Source: Rufibacter sp. LB8
GTDB taxonomy: Bacteria; Bacteroidota; Bacteroidia; Cytophagales; Hymenobacteraceae
Direction: 5' to 3'
Length of the DNA stretch: 64,000 nt
Assembly (NCBI RefSeq): GCF_014876185.1
Contig: NZ_JADALJ010000001.1
Location: forward strand, 1,240,001 to 1,304,000
The position numbers were made by a program, and so were the translations under genes. Shown here piece by piece: positions 7,186 through 16,663 of the stretch (its first letter is position 1; every line of letters begins with the position of its first letter). Under the pieces are notes generated by a model. It was not told where the DNA came from and did not search any database. It was given only the letters and a program-made list of their open reading frames with translations.

Positions 7186-9999
7186 CTACCGCATGATCCT
7201 GATGCCGCCGCCGCGGTTGCCCATGGGGTTGAGGTGCTTGTTGAGGTTGTAGGTGAACTGGAGCATGAAATATTGGCCTATGGAATTGAGGGTTTCGCGC
7301 TCAAAGTAGTTGGCGGTGGCGGTTTGGTTAATGCCCAGGTTGCGGTTGAGCAGGTTCACGGCCGTAAGGCGTAACTCGCCGCTGTTGTTCTTCAGGAACT
7401 GCTTGGCCAGCGCCACGTTCAGCAACGGAATAGCCTGCCTGAAATTGAACTGCGGGTTGTTGTACACCAGATAATCATAGGTGGTGTTCAGGTGTACCCC
7501 ACCCGGAAAATACACGTTCGCCTCAGCGGCATAGGTCTGGTTGACGAATTCCTGATCTGGGGTGTTGCCCACGCTGTATTCGGTGGTTTGCAGGCTCAGA
7601 TCGGTACGCAAACTCACGTCAAACTTATTGTCAATGCGGTATTCATAGCGCACATTGCCAGAGAGCATTCTGGAATCCAGTACGTTGGCTTGCCCGTTGA
7701 GCAGGTTAATGCTGGAATTTCCCCGCAGGGCGCCGCCTACGTTGAACCGGCTGTTGTATTTCCTGAGCGGCAAACCCAGGTTCAGGTTTAAACTCAGCAG
7801 GCGGCTGTCTTTCACGTTCACCGGTTGCGTAGTGCGCACGGTCTGGTCATAGCTGATGGCGTTGGCGATGGCGTCTGTGGTGTAATTCATGAACGCGAAA
7901 GCAAAGAAATTCATAAACGTGGTTGGGTTGAACATGCTGAAATTCAACCGAAACTGGTGATTATACGCCGGCCGCAAACCAGGATTTCCCATGTAAATAT
8001 TAAGCGGATCACTGTTGTCCACCACCGACTGCAACTGCCGTACTGACGGTTCCTGCACCGAGGTTTCATAGTTGAAATCTATTCTTCTGTTGCCGCTGAA
8101 ATCATAGTTGAACCTTGCCACCGGCAACACATTTTGGTAAGACCGCTTGATGGTGGCGCCAGGCATCTCAAACCGTTTCTCGGCAATCAAAGAATTCAAG
8201 GTGGTCAGTTGCAGATTCAAACCAAGCGTGGCGCTGTACGCATCTCGGTTCAGCCTGAAATTACCGCCCAGGCGGTTGAAAAGGTAACTGCTGTTGTAGC
8301 GGTTAGTGAGTAAGTTGTTGAGGACTTTTCCGCTTTCCTGCACGTCATACACTTCCTGGTCCACCTGGTTCATGCTCTGCCGGAAACTGTAGTTGGCCTC
8401 CAGATATCTTCGGTTGCCCAAAGGTTCAGTGGCCGACAGCGTGGTGGTGTAGGTTTGTGTGTTGGTTTGGTTGTCGCGTTCCTGATTCAGGTGTTGGTCT
8501 GGCCGGTTGGCGAACCGGTTGGTGGCCAGCAGCAGGTTCTGGTTGTCATTTTCCACCAGGTTGGCAATGGCATTGACAGAAAGAGTTCGGCCTTTTTTGT
8601 TGAATTTATGCCGGAACAACAGGTTGAAACTGGCATTGAGCGCCGTGCCCTCGGCCAAGGTGCTGCTGTTGGAGGAACTCAGGAACGTTCGGCCTTCTTT
8701 GGTAAAACTTCTTCTGTCACTCACGCCCTCGGCCTCTGTTTTGTTGTATGAAACCCCAGCAATCAGTTTCACAGAGTTAGCCGAATCAATTTTATGGTCC
8801 ACGGTCAAATTAAGGCGCTGGTTAGCGTTGGAGTTGTCCTGCACGCCGTAAGAATCTGTGAGGAAATTGCCGTTGGGCCTGGTCTCAGTGGCGGGCACAA
8901 TGTCTTCACGCTCGGCGGTGCGGCGCACGTATTGGTTGAGGTGGTTGAGGAAAACGCTGCCGTTGGCCTCGGTGTTTTTGCCCAAGGTCTGGTTGAAGTT
9001 GAGGCCTCCGCCATAGGTTTGCATCTGTCCGTTGCTACGGCCACCCGTGTTCAAAGGTATGCCGCTGCTGCCACCGCCAATCTCAATGCGCATTTGACCG
9101 CCCCCGCCCGCGGCCAGCTGCTGTGCGCCACCGGTAAAGGTCATGTAATCATCAATCCCGAAGCCCTGGCTGTTCACATTGTTGGCCATGCCCAAAAGCG
9201 AGAGTTGTTGCCCTTTCTTGAATTTGTTCAGGCTCAGTTTGGTTTGCAGGCGCTCGTCGGTGCCCACGCCCACCATGGTATTGCCGAACATAGCGTTGCG
9301 TTTTTCTTCTTTGAGCTCCAGGTTAATGGTTTTGGTGCGCTGCCCGTCATCAATGCCGGAGAATTCTGCCTGATCAGATTTTTTATCATAGACCTGTACT
9401 TTGTTCACGGCATCGGCGGGCAGGTTCTTGGTGGCCAGCTTTGGGTCCCGCCCGAAGAACTCTTTGCCGTCAACGGTGACGCGTTGCACTTTTTCGCCTT
9501 GCACCGTCACGGAGCCGTCGCTTTCCACCTGCACGCCGGGGAGTTTCTTCAACAGTTCCTCCACGGCTGCATTGGGCTGCGTTTTAAAGGAACCGGCGTT
9601 GAATTCCAGGGTGTCTTTCTTAATGGTTACGGGGTCTTGCTGGCCTTTCACCAGCACTTCGCCCAAGGTAGTAGAGGCAGGCTCCAGTTTCACAGTTCCA
9701 AGTTCTACCAAACCGCCGTCTGCCGGGGCTTCAATGCGTTTAAAAACCGGGTTGAATCCAACAAAAGAGATTTTCAGCAGGAAGGGGCCGTTGTTCAGGT
9801 TCTTGAGCTCAAAAATTCCCTGGGCATTGGTAGAGGCAAACGAAACCAAGGTAGAATCCTGGGGTTTGAGCACCAGAACGGTGGTGGCCGGCAAGGCACT
9901 GTTGCGGTCATCTACTACGGTGCCTTTCACGGTAAATTTCTGGGCAAGCGCGGTCTGTCCCAGCAACAGCAGCAGTGCGAACAGGTAAAGGTTTTTCAT
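7186..9999 (-). CDS. Outer-membrane beta-barrel protein with N-terminal CarboxypepD-reg-like domain
   Basis: 937 residues from the ATG at 9999, which opens a clear signal peptide (MKNLYLFALLLLLGQTALAQ). Then come a carboxypeptidase-regulatory-like fold (FTVKGTVVDDRNSALPATTVLVL), a degenerate plug-like region (VEELLKKLPGVQVESDG, VTVDGKEFFGRDPKLATKNLPADAV), and a long barrel rich in alternating aromatic residues, closing with QYFMLQFTYNLNKHL. This matches the outer-membrane protein beta-barrel family related to TonB-dependent receptors; no TonB box is obvious. It forms a unit with the upstream GLPGLI gene (22 bp apart), a pairing common in Bacteroidota. Substrate unknown. Confidence 0.88.
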   Translation of the reverse strand: MKNLYLFALLLLLGQTALAQKFTVKGTVVDDRNSALPATTVLVLKPQDSTLVSFASTNAQGIFELKNLNNGPFLLKISFVGFNPVFKRIEAPADGGLVELGTVKLEPASTTLGEVLVKGQQDPVTIKKDTLEFNAGSFKTQPNAAVEELLKKLPGVQVESDGSVTVQGEKVQRVTVDGKEFFGRDPKLATKNLPADAVNKVQVYDKKSDQAEFSGIDDGQRTKTINLELKEEKRNAMFGNTMVGVGTDERLQTKLSLNKFKKGQQLSLLGMANNVNSQGFGIDDYMTFTGGAQQLAAGGGGQMRIEIGGGSSGIPLNTGGRSNGQMQTYGGGLNFNQTLGKNTEANGSVFLNHLNQYVRRTAEREDIVPATETRPNGNFLTDSYGVQDNSNANQRLNLTVDHKIDSANSVKLIAGVSYNKTEAEGVSDRRSFTKEGRTFLSSSNSSTLAEGTALNASFNLLFRHKFNKKGRTLSVNAIANLVENDNQNLLLATNRFANRPDQHLNQERDNQTNTQTYTTTLSATEPLGNRRYLEANYSFRQSMNQVDQEVYDVQESGKVLNNLLTNRYNSSYLFNRLGGNFRLNRDAYSATLGLNLQLTTLNSLIAEKRFEMPGATIKRSYQNVLPVARFNYDFSGNRRIDFNYETSVQEPSVRQLQSVVDNSDPLNIYMGNPGLRPAYNHQFRLNFSMFNPTTFMNFFAFAFMNYTTDAIANAISYDQTVRTTQPVNVKDSRLLSLNLNLGLPLRKYNSRFNVGGALRGNSSINLLNGQANVLDSRMLSGNVRYEYRIDNKFDVSLRTDLSLQTTEYSVGNTPDQEFVNQTYAAEANVYFPGGVHLNTTYDYLVYNNPQFNFRQAIPLLNVALAKQFLKNNSGELRLTAVNLLNRNLGINQTATANYFERETLNSIGQYFMLQFTYNLNKHLNPMGNRGGGIRIMR

Positions 10000-10021
10000 A
10001 AAGGGAGAAGTTGCGGGTGCG

Positions 10022-10759
10022 TTAGTTTCTGATGATGGTGCCGCCGTTGCGGCGCATCTGCTCCATCTGTTCGGTGAGTAGGGCCTGGTACTGCTGCTCG
10101 GTGATTTTTTCGCCTTTGGTGGGCTCCAGCAGTTCATTTTTCTTAAGTGGACGAAGATCCACTTGCAGGGCTTTGATCACGCGTTCACCATTGTTCACGT
10201 CAATCTCCAGAATTCCGCCGGGCAAAGAGCCATAAGACTCCGGACCCAGAAACGGACGCAGTTTCTCAGTGTACCAGGCCACCACGGTCTGCTTGCGGCG
10301 TTCGTCAAAATAGGTGGCTTGTTTGCAGCTGTAACCCAGAATGGTCTTGGTCTCGGTCCCGAATTTCCAGGGAAGCACGGTGAGCGAGTCCTGGATGAGG
10401 TATTTCTTGCCATTGAAATCGCGCTGGGAGACGCGTTTGCTTTCACCAGGTTGCAGGTACAGTTCGCCGCTGGCGGTACGCATGCTGAACCGAACGCCAC
10501 CGCCGGCTGAGCTCATCTGGGCAGCTTCCTCTTCCTCGTCCACCATGCGTTTGTACAGCGAGGTATTGGCGTTGAAGGTGAGCGCCTGTTTGCTCACGGA
10601 AAATTCGGGAATCATGGCTTTCATGGCTTCGCGTTCCTTTGGTAAGTTGCGGTGCATGTTCATTTTGGCTTCATAGACAATCACGCCTTCTTGCGCGGCA
10701 GCGGCAGTAGATAGCAATAGACAGAAAGCGGCAGTAAAAGATTTGAGTAGGTTTTTCAT
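10022..10759 (-). CDS. GLPGLI family protein
   Basis: 245 residues from the ATG at 10759, beginning with a signal peptide (MKNLLKSFTAAFCLLLSTAAAAQ). It contains the family-defining segment as SYGSLPGGILEIDVNNGE near residue 185, preceded by GYSCKQATYFDERRKQTVVAWYTEKL. The function of the family is not known; members are periplasmic or outer-membrane associated and usually sit beside beta-barrel genes such as the one that follows here. The longer open frame up to 10804 would add residues before the signal peptide and is rejected. Confidence 0.87.
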   Translation of the reverse strand: MKNLLKSFTAAFCLLLSTAAAAQEGVIVYEAKMNMHRNLPKEREAMKAMIPEFSVSKQALTFNANTSLYKRMVDEEEEAAQMSSAGGGVRFSMRTASGELYLQPGESKRVSQRDFNGKKYLIQDSLTVLPWKFGTETKTILGYSCKQATYFDERRKQTVVAWYTEKLRPFLGPESYGSLPGGILEIDVNNGERVIKALQVDLRPLKKNELLEPTKGEKITEQQYQALLTEQMEQMRRNGGTIIRN

Positions 10760-10875
10760 GGGCGATTTCTTTTGGGTAAAAGTACCGCAAACACCCGCGC
10801 CCATGTGTTAAGGCCACCCTAAGGTTTGTTAATGAAACGTTAAAGTTGCCCAAGGAATTACAGACCGAAAAAGCG

Positions 10876-10921
10876 TTTCCGTTTTCGGCCCCGTTTCCGG
10901 AATTGAACCCGAAAACGGAAA
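10876..10921. repeat. Intergenic palindrome (IPR) copy 3, degenerate
   Basis: TTTCCGTTTTCGG arm with imperfect complement. Unusually it lies between two divergent gene starts, so it is not a simple terminator. Confidence 0.75.
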
Positions 10922-10938
10922 AATCAGATAATGGGAAA

Positions 10939-10982
10939 TTTCTGTTTTCGGGCTTGAAACTGGAAATGACACCCAAAACAGG
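10939..10982. repeat. Intergenic palindrome (IPR) copy 4, strongly decayed
   Basis: TTTCTGTTTTCGGGCTTG arm and a poorly matching right arm ending CCCAAAACAGG, 18 bp after copy 3. The two form a tandem pair in the divergent promoter region. Confidence 0.55.
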
Positions 10983-11065
10983 TTCTTGCCGTTTTAAGAT
11001 GAAATCCGGTGAGAGAATTCACCTGTTCATACTTAACATCACCTTGCTTAGCCTTTTTTAATTCG

Positions 11066-12058
11066 ATGAAAAAACTAATCCCCCTTTTGCTCTTAACCTT
11101 ACTTCTGCCCCTTTTGGCGGTGGCCCAATTGAAACCGCTAGACGCTGAACTCACCAATTATACCTACCCTTTTCCGGTACAATTTCATCAGGTGCAGGTG
11201 CAACGGCAGACATTTAAAATGGCCTACATGGACGTGACCCCTGACCAGCCCAACGGACAGACGGTGGTGCTGCTGCACGGCAAGAACTTCAACGGGGCCT
11301 ATTGGGAACAGACCGCCAAAGACCTGCGCCAAAACGGGTACCGGGTCATTATTCCAGACCAGATAGGTTTCGGGAAATCGTCTAAGCCGCAGAATATTCA
11401 GTACACGTTCCAACTGCTGGCGCAGAACACCAAAAGCCTGCTGGACAGTCTGGGCGTGACCAAGGCGGCAGTTCTGGGACATTCCATGGGCGGCATGCTG
11501 GCCACCCGGTTTGCCTTGATGTACCCGACCTTCACGCAGAAACTGATTTTGGAAAACCCCATTGGCCTGGAAGACTGGAAACGATGGGTGCCCTACCAAC
11601 CCGTGGAGAAATGGTATGCCACTGAACTGAAGCAAACCGCCGAGGGCATCAAGAACTACCAGCTGGAAAATTATTACGGTGGCCAATGGAAACCGGCTTA
11701 TGGCCGCTGGGTGAACCTTTTGGCCGGCTGGACCCTGCACCCCGACTACCCCCGCATTGCCTGGAACGCCGCCCTAACCTATGACATGGTGTTCACGCAG
11801 CCGGTAGTATATGAATTTGACCAGCTTACCATGCCCGTTCTGCTCATAATTGGCCAGCGGGACCGCACCGCGCTGGGCAAAGCCAACGCCAGCCCAGAGG
11901 CTAAAAAACTGTTGGGCAATTACCCGGCCTTGGGCAAAGCAACTGCCCAGAAAATCAAGAATGCGCAATTGGTGGAGTTAGAAAACGTGGGCCATTTGCC
12001 ACACATTGAGGCCTATGACCGTTTCATGAAACCGCTACTGGCCTTCCTGAAAAAGTAG
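11066..12058 (+). CDS. Secreted alpha/beta-fold hydrolase
   Basis: 330 residues from the ATG at 11066, which gives a signal peptide (MKKLIPLLLLTLLLPLLAVAQ). The oxyanion region is LLHGKNFNGAYW, the nucleophile elbow GHSMGG has S140, the acid is probably the Asp in IIGQRDRTALG, and the base is the His in VGHLPHIE near the C-terminus. All triad positions are present, so it should be active as a periplasmic esterase or lipase-like hydrolase; the substrate cannot be told. It ends in TAG, which shows that TAG is an ordinary stop codon here. A palindromic repeat follows 31 bp later. Confidence 0.87.
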   Translation: MKKLIPLLLLTLLLPLLAVAQLKPLDAELTNYTYPFPVQFHQVQVQRQTFKMAYMDVTPDQPNGQTVVLLHGKNFNGAYWEQTAKDLRQNGYRVIIPDQIGFGKSSKPQNIQYTFQLLAQNTKSLLDSLGVTKAAVLGHSMGGMLATRFALMYPTFTQKLILENPIGLEDWKRWVPYQPVEKWYATELKQTAEGIKNYQLENYYGGQWKPAYGRWVNLLAGWTLHPDYPRIAWNAALTYDMVFTQPVVYEFDQLTMPVLLIIGQRDRTALGKANASPEAKKLLGNYPALGKATAQKIKNAQLVELENVGHLPHIEAYDRFMKPLLAFLKK

Positions 12059-12089
12059 GCGTAACAAGCTCATAATGATACCTTTTCAA

Positions 12090-12135
12090 TTTCCATTTTC
12101 GGGCTCATTTCTGTAAATGAGCCCGAAAATGGAAA
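12090..12135. repeat. Intergenic palindrome (IPR) copy 5
   Basis: Perfect 21-bp arms with loop CTGT. The arm reads TTTCCATTTTCGGG, with the G-to-A change mirrored as AAAATGGAAA on the other side, a compensatory change. It lies 31 bp after the hydrolase stop and ends in A-rich sequence. Confidence 0.92.
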
Positions 12136-12196
12136 AAGATGCGAAAAGATTAAACCTTTTGCCAATTCATTGGTCAAAGAGCAAACCAATTCAGTA

Positions 12197-15154
12197 ATGA
12201 GACAAAAACTTCTACTCTTCCTTCTCTTTTTAATCATTCCATTTTTAGGGTTTAGCCAGGGCACTTCCATCAAAGGGCAAGTGGTGGGCGGCGGGTCGCC
12301 GTTGATAGGCGCCACCGTGGCACTGTTGAAGGCCGACTCCAGCGTGTTCAGAGGCGCCGCCACTGACGTGGATGGTCGTTTTGAGTTCGCGGGCATTCCC
12401 AACGGGCGCTACATTGTGCGGGCTACCTATCTGGGTTTCAATGATTTGTTCAGGGCAGTAACGGCCACGGGCGCACCTCTTCAGTTGGGCACGCTAACCA
12501 TGGCCACTACCAGTACGCGCCTGAAAGAAGTGGAAGTAGTAGGTCGCGCGGCCACCGTGATTCAGAAGGCAGATACCGCCGAGATGAACGCCGCCGCCTA
12601 CAAAGTGAACCGTGACGCCAACGCTGAGAACCTAATCCAGAAAATGCCCGGCATTACGGTGCAGAACGGTCAGGTGCAGGCCCAGGGCGAGCGCGTGCAA
12701 CGGGTATTGGTAGACGGTAAAGAATTCTTCGGGGAAGACCCGAGCGCTGTTTTAAAGAATTTACCCGCCGAGGTGATTGCCAAAATACAGGTGTTTGACC
12801 GGGCCAGTGACCAATCTCAGTTCACAGGTTTCAGTGACGGCAACGAGCAGAAAACCATCAACATCATCACCAAACCAGAATTCAGAACCGGCCGCTTTGG
12901 GCGTTTCAGCGCCGGCGTAGGTACCGACAACCGCTTTAGAGTGAGCGGAAACCTGAACCAGTTTCAGGGCGACCGCCGCATTTCTATTGTGGGTTTGAGC
13001 AACAACGTGAACGAGCAGAACTTCTCCTCTGAAGACCTGGTAGGCGTGGCCAGCGCTTCGGCCAGAGGCGGACGTGGCGGCGGGGGCGGTGGTCCCCGGG
13101 GCGGCGGCGGACCCGGTGGAGGCGGCTTTGGCGGCGGTAACAACACCGGCGACTTTCTGGTGAACACCAGCAACGGTATTGCCACTACCAACGCCATTGG
13201 TTTGAACTACTTGGACAAATGGGGCAAGAAAGTAGATGTGCAAGGCAGCTATTTCTTCAACTTCACAGACAATGACTTTAACTCCAATGCCTTCCGTCAG
13301 TTTGGTTTAAACAGCCAAGGCGCTTACAATGTGAACGAGAACAGCTTGTCAGATGCCAAAAACCAGAACCACCGCGCTAACCTCAGAATTACCTACAACA
13401 TAGACAGCGCCAACTCCATTATCATCCGGCCACGGTTGAGCTTTCAGAAAAACGATGGCATGAGCCTTACCAATTCGCGGTTCTCGTCTATCAATGACCT
13501 GCAGAACAACCGCTTGCTCATCAACAACTTTGACAATAATTTTCAGTCAGAGTTGTTCGGGATGAATATCAACAACAGCATCTTGTACCGCCACAGCTTC
13601 GCGAAGCGCGGCCGCACCATCAGTTTGGATGTGTCTAACGGTTACAACCAGAATGACGGTGACAGCCGCTCAGACATCTCCTATTTGCGTGACTTGCAGA
13701 ACGAAGGCGATGATTCCTTAGTGTACCTCTCCTCTACCCTGGACAACAAAGGCATTACCGCAGGTGCCAACGTGAACTACACCGAGCCTTTGACCCAGAA
13801 CACGCAGCTGCAGTTAACCTACGCCACCAATTACAGCAAATCTGAAGGCGACCGCCAGACGTTCCAGTTCAGGCCAAGAACCAATTTGTATGACAGCCTG
13901 GTGGTGAACCAGACCAGCACCGTTGACAACGTGACCAAAACCCAGGAATTTGGCGGTGGCTGGCGCTACAACACCAAAGACTTCCAGTTCATGCTGAGCG
14001 CGCGGTACCAGTACCTGCAGCTTTCCACAGACCAGGTGTACCCTAAACCCATTGACACCACGCGCACCTACCACAATGTGTTGCCGTTTGCCATGTTGCG
14101 TTACAACTTCAACCAAGACCGCAACGTGCGTATTTTCTACAACGGCCGTTCCCAGACGCCGTCTGTGACCCAGTTGCAAAGCGCCGTTGACTATTCCAGC
14201 CCAACCTTGTTGAGCCAGGGCAACGCCAATTTAGGCCAGAGTTTCAACCACAACTTCAACATCAGGTATTCTTCTGCCAACCCAGGCAAGTCTTCTAACT
14301 TCTTCTTGGTGTTTGGTGGTTCTGCCGCCCAGGATTTCATTGGCAACAGCACCATCAGGAACACCACGCCCGTAGACAGAAACAACCCCAACGCCAACAA
14401 TTCTATTGTGACTTCTACCGGCGTTTTGCTGAACCAGGGCACGCAGTTGACCAGACCAGTAAACCTGGAAGGTCAGTACAGCCTGCGTTCTTTCCTGAAT
14501 TACGGTTTGCCCATCACGTTCATTAAGTCTAACATTAACGTGAACCTGAACGCCACCTATACCAACAGCCCGTCTTTGTACGGGGACCACACTACGGGTT
14601 TCAGAGAAATTTCAAATGACAACAAAGTCACCAATTTAGGCGGCGGTCTGGTCTTGAGCAGCAACATTAGTGAGAACCTGGACTTCCTGATCTCTACCAA
14701 CTCCAACTACAACAAAGTGGAGTATGACTACCTCACGGCCCAGAACAACAACTACTTTAACCAGAGCAGCTTGTTTAGAGTGAACTGGGTGCTCTGGAAA
14801 GGCTTGACCATCACCTCTGACCTAAACCACCAATACAACGGCGGTTTATCAGCGGGCATTGACCCTACGTTCTTGCTTTGGAATGGCAGCATTGGCTACA
14901 AGTTCATGAAAGACCGTCAGGCCGAAATCAGGTTGTCTGGCTTTGACCTCTTGGGCGAAAACACCAGCATCCAACGTAACATCACCAACGCGTACATTGA
15001 AGACGTGCAGACCACTGTGCTGCAGCGCTATTTCATGGTGAGTTTCAACTACAACCTGCGGGCCTTTGGTGGTGGCGGTGCGGCCCCTTCTCCTGCTGGC
15101 GGACCCGGCCAACGCGGCGGCGGAAACAGTGGTGGTGGCATGAACCAGTTCTAA
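12197..15154 (+). CDS. Outer-membrane beta-barrel protein with CarboxypepD-reg-like domain and glycine-rich loop
   Basis: 985 residues from the ATG at 12197, giving a signal peptide (MRQKLLLFLLFLIIPFLGFSQ). As in the paralogue at 7186-9999 there are a regulatory-like fold (IKGQVVGGGSPLIGATVALL), a plug-like stretch (AENLIQKMPGITVQNGQ, VLVDGKEFFGEDPSAVLKNLPAEVI), and a barrel ending QRYFMVSFNYNLRAF. Special to this copy are a run of glycines with Arg/Pro/Phe at about 292-318 and a Gly-rich tail at the C-terminus. The Gly-rich run lies where an extracellular or plug loop is expected. Role in uptake or surface anchoring is inferred. Confidence 0.87.
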   Translation: MRQKLLLFLLFLIIPFLGFSQGTSIKGQVVGGGSPLIGATVALLKADSSVFRGAATDVDGRFEFAGIPNGRYIVRATYLGFNDLFRAVTATGAPLQLGTLTMATTSTRLKEVEVVGRAATVIQKADTAEMNAAAYKVNRDANAENLIQKMPGITVQNGQVQAQGERVQRVLVDGKEFFGEDPSAVLKNLPAEVIAKIQVFDRASDQSQFTGFSDGNEQKTINIITKPEFRTGRFGRFSAGVGTDNRFRVSGNLNQFQGDRRISIVGLSNNVNEQNFSSEDLVGVASASARGGRGGGGGGPRGGGGPGGGGFGGGNNTGDFLVNTSNGIATTNAIGLNYLDKWGKKVDVQGSYFFNFTDNDFNSNAFRQFGLNSQGAYNVNENSLSDAKNQNHRANLRITYNIDSANSIIIRPRLSFQKNDGMSLTNSRFSSINDLQNNRLLINNFDNNFQSELFGMNINNSILYRHSFAKRGRTISLDVSNGYNQNDGDSRSDISYLRDLQNEGDDSLVYLSSTLDNKGITAGANVNYTEPLTQNTQLQLTYATNYSKSEGDRQTFQFRPRTNLYDSLVVNQTSTVDNVTKTQEFGGGWRYNTKDFQFMLSARYQYLQLSTDQVYPKPIDTTRTYHNVLPFAMLRYNFNQDRNVRIFYNGRSQTPSVTQLQSAVDYSSPTLLSQGNANLGQSFNHNFNIRYSSANPGKSSNFFLVFGGSAAQDFIGNSTIRNTTPVDRNNPNANNSIVTSTGVLLNQGTQLTRPVNLEGQYSLRSFLNYGLPITFIKSNINVNLNATYTNSPSLYGDHTTGFREISNDNKVTNLGGGLVLSSNISENLDFLISTNSNYNKVEYDYLTAQNNNYFNQSSLFRVNWVLWKGLTITSDLNHQYNGGLSAGIDPTFLLWNGSIGYKFMKDRQAEIRLSGFDLLGENTSIQRNITNAYIEDVQTTVLQRYFMVSFNYNLRAFGGGGAAPSPAGGPGQRGGGNSGGGMNQF

Positions 15155-15178
15155 GAAGTACTACTACTTGTTATCTTT

Positions 15179-15228
15179 AGTCTCCGTTTTGGGGCTCATT
15201 TCTGAAAATGAGCCCCAAAACGGAGACT
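15179..15228. repeat. Intergenic palindrome (IPR) copy 6, acts as terminator
   Basis: Perfect 23-bp arms with loop CTGA, in the GGGG/CCCC sub-family (TTTTGGGGCTC paired with GAGCCCCAAAA). A T7 run follows directly, 24 bp after the barrel gene, so it fits a terminator exactly. Confidence 0.95.
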
Positions 15229-15340
15229 TTTTTTATGGGTGGTTTTTGGTATGTTGAAATTTAGTAGCTTGTCCAGTAAATTAAAGTGAGGCCCTGTAGA
15301 TATAAGGCTGATAAGTGCAGGTGGGTTCGTTTATACACTA

Positions 15341-15348
15341 GTTACCTG
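15341..15348 (+). other. Half recombination site upstream of the A+T-rich island
   Basis: TTATACACTA followed by GTTACCTG matches the right half of the full folded site at 15863-15932 (TTATACTAACC then GTTATCTG). No good partner arm is visible to its left, so only a half-site or a decayed site is present. Confidence 0.5.
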
Positions 15349-15359
15349 TAATTTAAAAT

Positions 15360-15854
15360 ATGAAAAAGCTTTATCTTCTAATCCTTCCAATTTTATTCAT
15401 CGGTTGTAGCGACACGAAATTAAAGACAAATAAAAAAGAGCCTCAACCAATTTCAAATTCATCAAACCTCGACTCTTTAACTGTAGAGGCACAAAAACCG
15501 ATTAGTGAAATCCCAAGTAATGTTGATGATAAGTTTGAAACGTTTCTAAAATACTTTAATGAAGATTCCATATTCCAAGTAAGTAGAATCGACTTTCCAA
15601 TAAAGGTAAAATTTGCAGATTCTAGCAAGGACTACGAAATGTCCGAAGAAATCATTCCAAAGCAAGAATTTCTCAAGCTGGACTTTACCTACGACAGTAT
15701 AAAATCCATTGAATATGAACAAATAATAGAAGTAAAAGGAGACAAAGCGACAATCGGATTAAGAGGAATTGAGAATGGAATTATGGCAGACTTCTACTTT
15801 AAAAAGAAAAATGGGAAATGGATGTTAGAAACTTGGGAAGATGCTTCAACATAA
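15360..15854 (+). CDS. Putative lipoprotein of unknown function in A+T-rich island
   Basis: 164 residues. The N-terminus MKKLYLLILPILFIGCSD is a type II signal peptide with a lipobox (LFIGC, Cys at residue 16), so the product is probably a lipoprotein. The rest is hydrophilic, with no recognised domain; the last 60 residues (FTYDSIKSIEYEQIIEVKGDKATIGLRG...FYFKKKNGKWMLETW) look like a small alpha+beta domain of the type seen in NTF2-like proteins, a weak impression only. Base composition is far more A+T-rich than in the neighbours, which suggests recent acquisition. It is framed by attC-like half and full sites, as a gene cassette would be. Confidence 0.75.
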   Translation: MKKLYLLILPILFIGCSDTKLKTNKKEPQPISNSSNLDSLTVEAQKPISEIPSNVDDKFETFLKYFNEDSIFQVSRIDFPIKVKFADSSKDYEMSEEIIPKQEFLKLDFTYDSIKSIEYEQIIEVKGDKATIGLRGIENGIMADFYFKKKNGKWMLETWEDAST

Positions 15855-15862
15855 AAAAACAA

Positions 15863-15932
15863 CAGGTAACATTGTATAAAAATCATGCTACGGCCGACGG
15901 CCTAGCACGTTTTTTATACTAACCGTTATCTG
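15863..15932 (+). other. Folded attC-like recombination site between two cassette-like genes
   Basis: 70-bp imperfect palindrome. Outer 8-bp boxes CAGGTAAC (15863-15870) and GTTATCTG (15925-15932) pair fully with one G-T pair; an unpaired spacer follows (3 nt left, 5 nt right); then GTATAAAAA (15874-15882) pairs with the T-run and ATAC up to 15919; then TGCTA pairs with TAGCA around one extrahelical C (15891), and GGCC/GGCC closes on a GAC loop. Outer box, unpaired spacer, inner box, extrahelical base and small loop are the layout of integron attC sites folded on one strand. No integrase gene is in the window. Confidence 0.65.
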
Positions 15933-15951
15933 ACATTATAATCACGAATCA

Positions 15952-16659
15952 ATGTGGCCTTTAACTGACATTACCGTTTACTACGATGGCAACAAAATCA
16001 AAGGCACTACTTTTGTTGGGGAATTCAAAAAAGCGGTAAATTTTATCTCGGATTACTATCACAACTCTTTAGCAGGATACAAGCCGCCTAAAACAGGCAG
16101 AATTTGCATCCAGATAAAGGAAAAAAGGTTTTTACAAGAGCCTACTTATTTTGGTGCTATCTGCACCCTCTCTTCCACAATGAATGAAGGTAAGTACCTC
16201 CAGCTCAGCAAAAAAGAACAGTACCGTTACCTTCTTGAATTAATTCATACTGCTGTGATAGAAGCAGCTGAAAAGTTAGGCTGGGATAAATCAATCTTCG
16301 AGTCTGCTTACCACATTGTTCTTGGTTCTGATTTTGTTTTTGAAAAGCGACAAAAGGAAAAGAAAGCAAAAAACAGGAAAAGCACAGGAGTCGCAATTTT
16401 GGCAAAGACAGAGGACATATCCACCTTGAAAGTACAAATAACCGCAGGCGGGGCAACAAGTGAAGTAGTCTTGTTAGAGAAGAAGAACTGGTTTTGGTGG
16501 GACGACTTGTATAGGATTGCAGCAAAATGCAAATGGATTGACGATGATAGTTTCGGGTTTGATTCTAAATCAACTAATGAATTTGTATACTATTCCTTTA
16601 GAGAAGATAAAGTGAAAAGAAATATAAACTTGGCAGATCCAGCTTCAATAATAAAATAA
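15952..16659 (+). CDS. Protein of unknown function in A+T-rich island
   Basis: 235 residues, not recognised. No signal peptide or membrane segment is seen. The middle has a basic run (KRQKEKKAKNRKS, about 144-156) followed by a short beta-rich part and an aromatic cluster KKNWFWWDDLYRIAAKCKWID. It is A+T-rich like the preceding gene and follows the attC-like site by 19 bp, in the same orientation. After its stop comes CAGCTAAC, a match to the left box of that site. I therefore infer a second captured cassette; function unknown. Confidence 0.7.
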   Translation: MWPLTDITVYYDGNKIKGTTFVGEFKKAVNFISDYYHNSLAGYKPPKTGRICIQIKEKRFLQEPTYFGAICTLSSTMNEGKYLQLSKKEQYRYLLELIHTAVIEAAEKLGWDKSIFESAYHIVLGSDFVFEKRQKEKKAKNRKSTGVAILAKTEDISTLKVQITAGGATSEVVLLEKKNWFWWDDLYRIAAKCKWIDDDSFGFDSKSTNEFVYYSFREDKVKRNINLADPASIIK

Positions 16660-16663
16660 CAAA

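Noticed and set aside
8794-10032. 412-codon open frame on the plus strand opposite the outer-membrane barrel gene
   Set aside because: Antisense shadow of a strongly supported gene; the product has His/Gly/Val-rich composition without domains.
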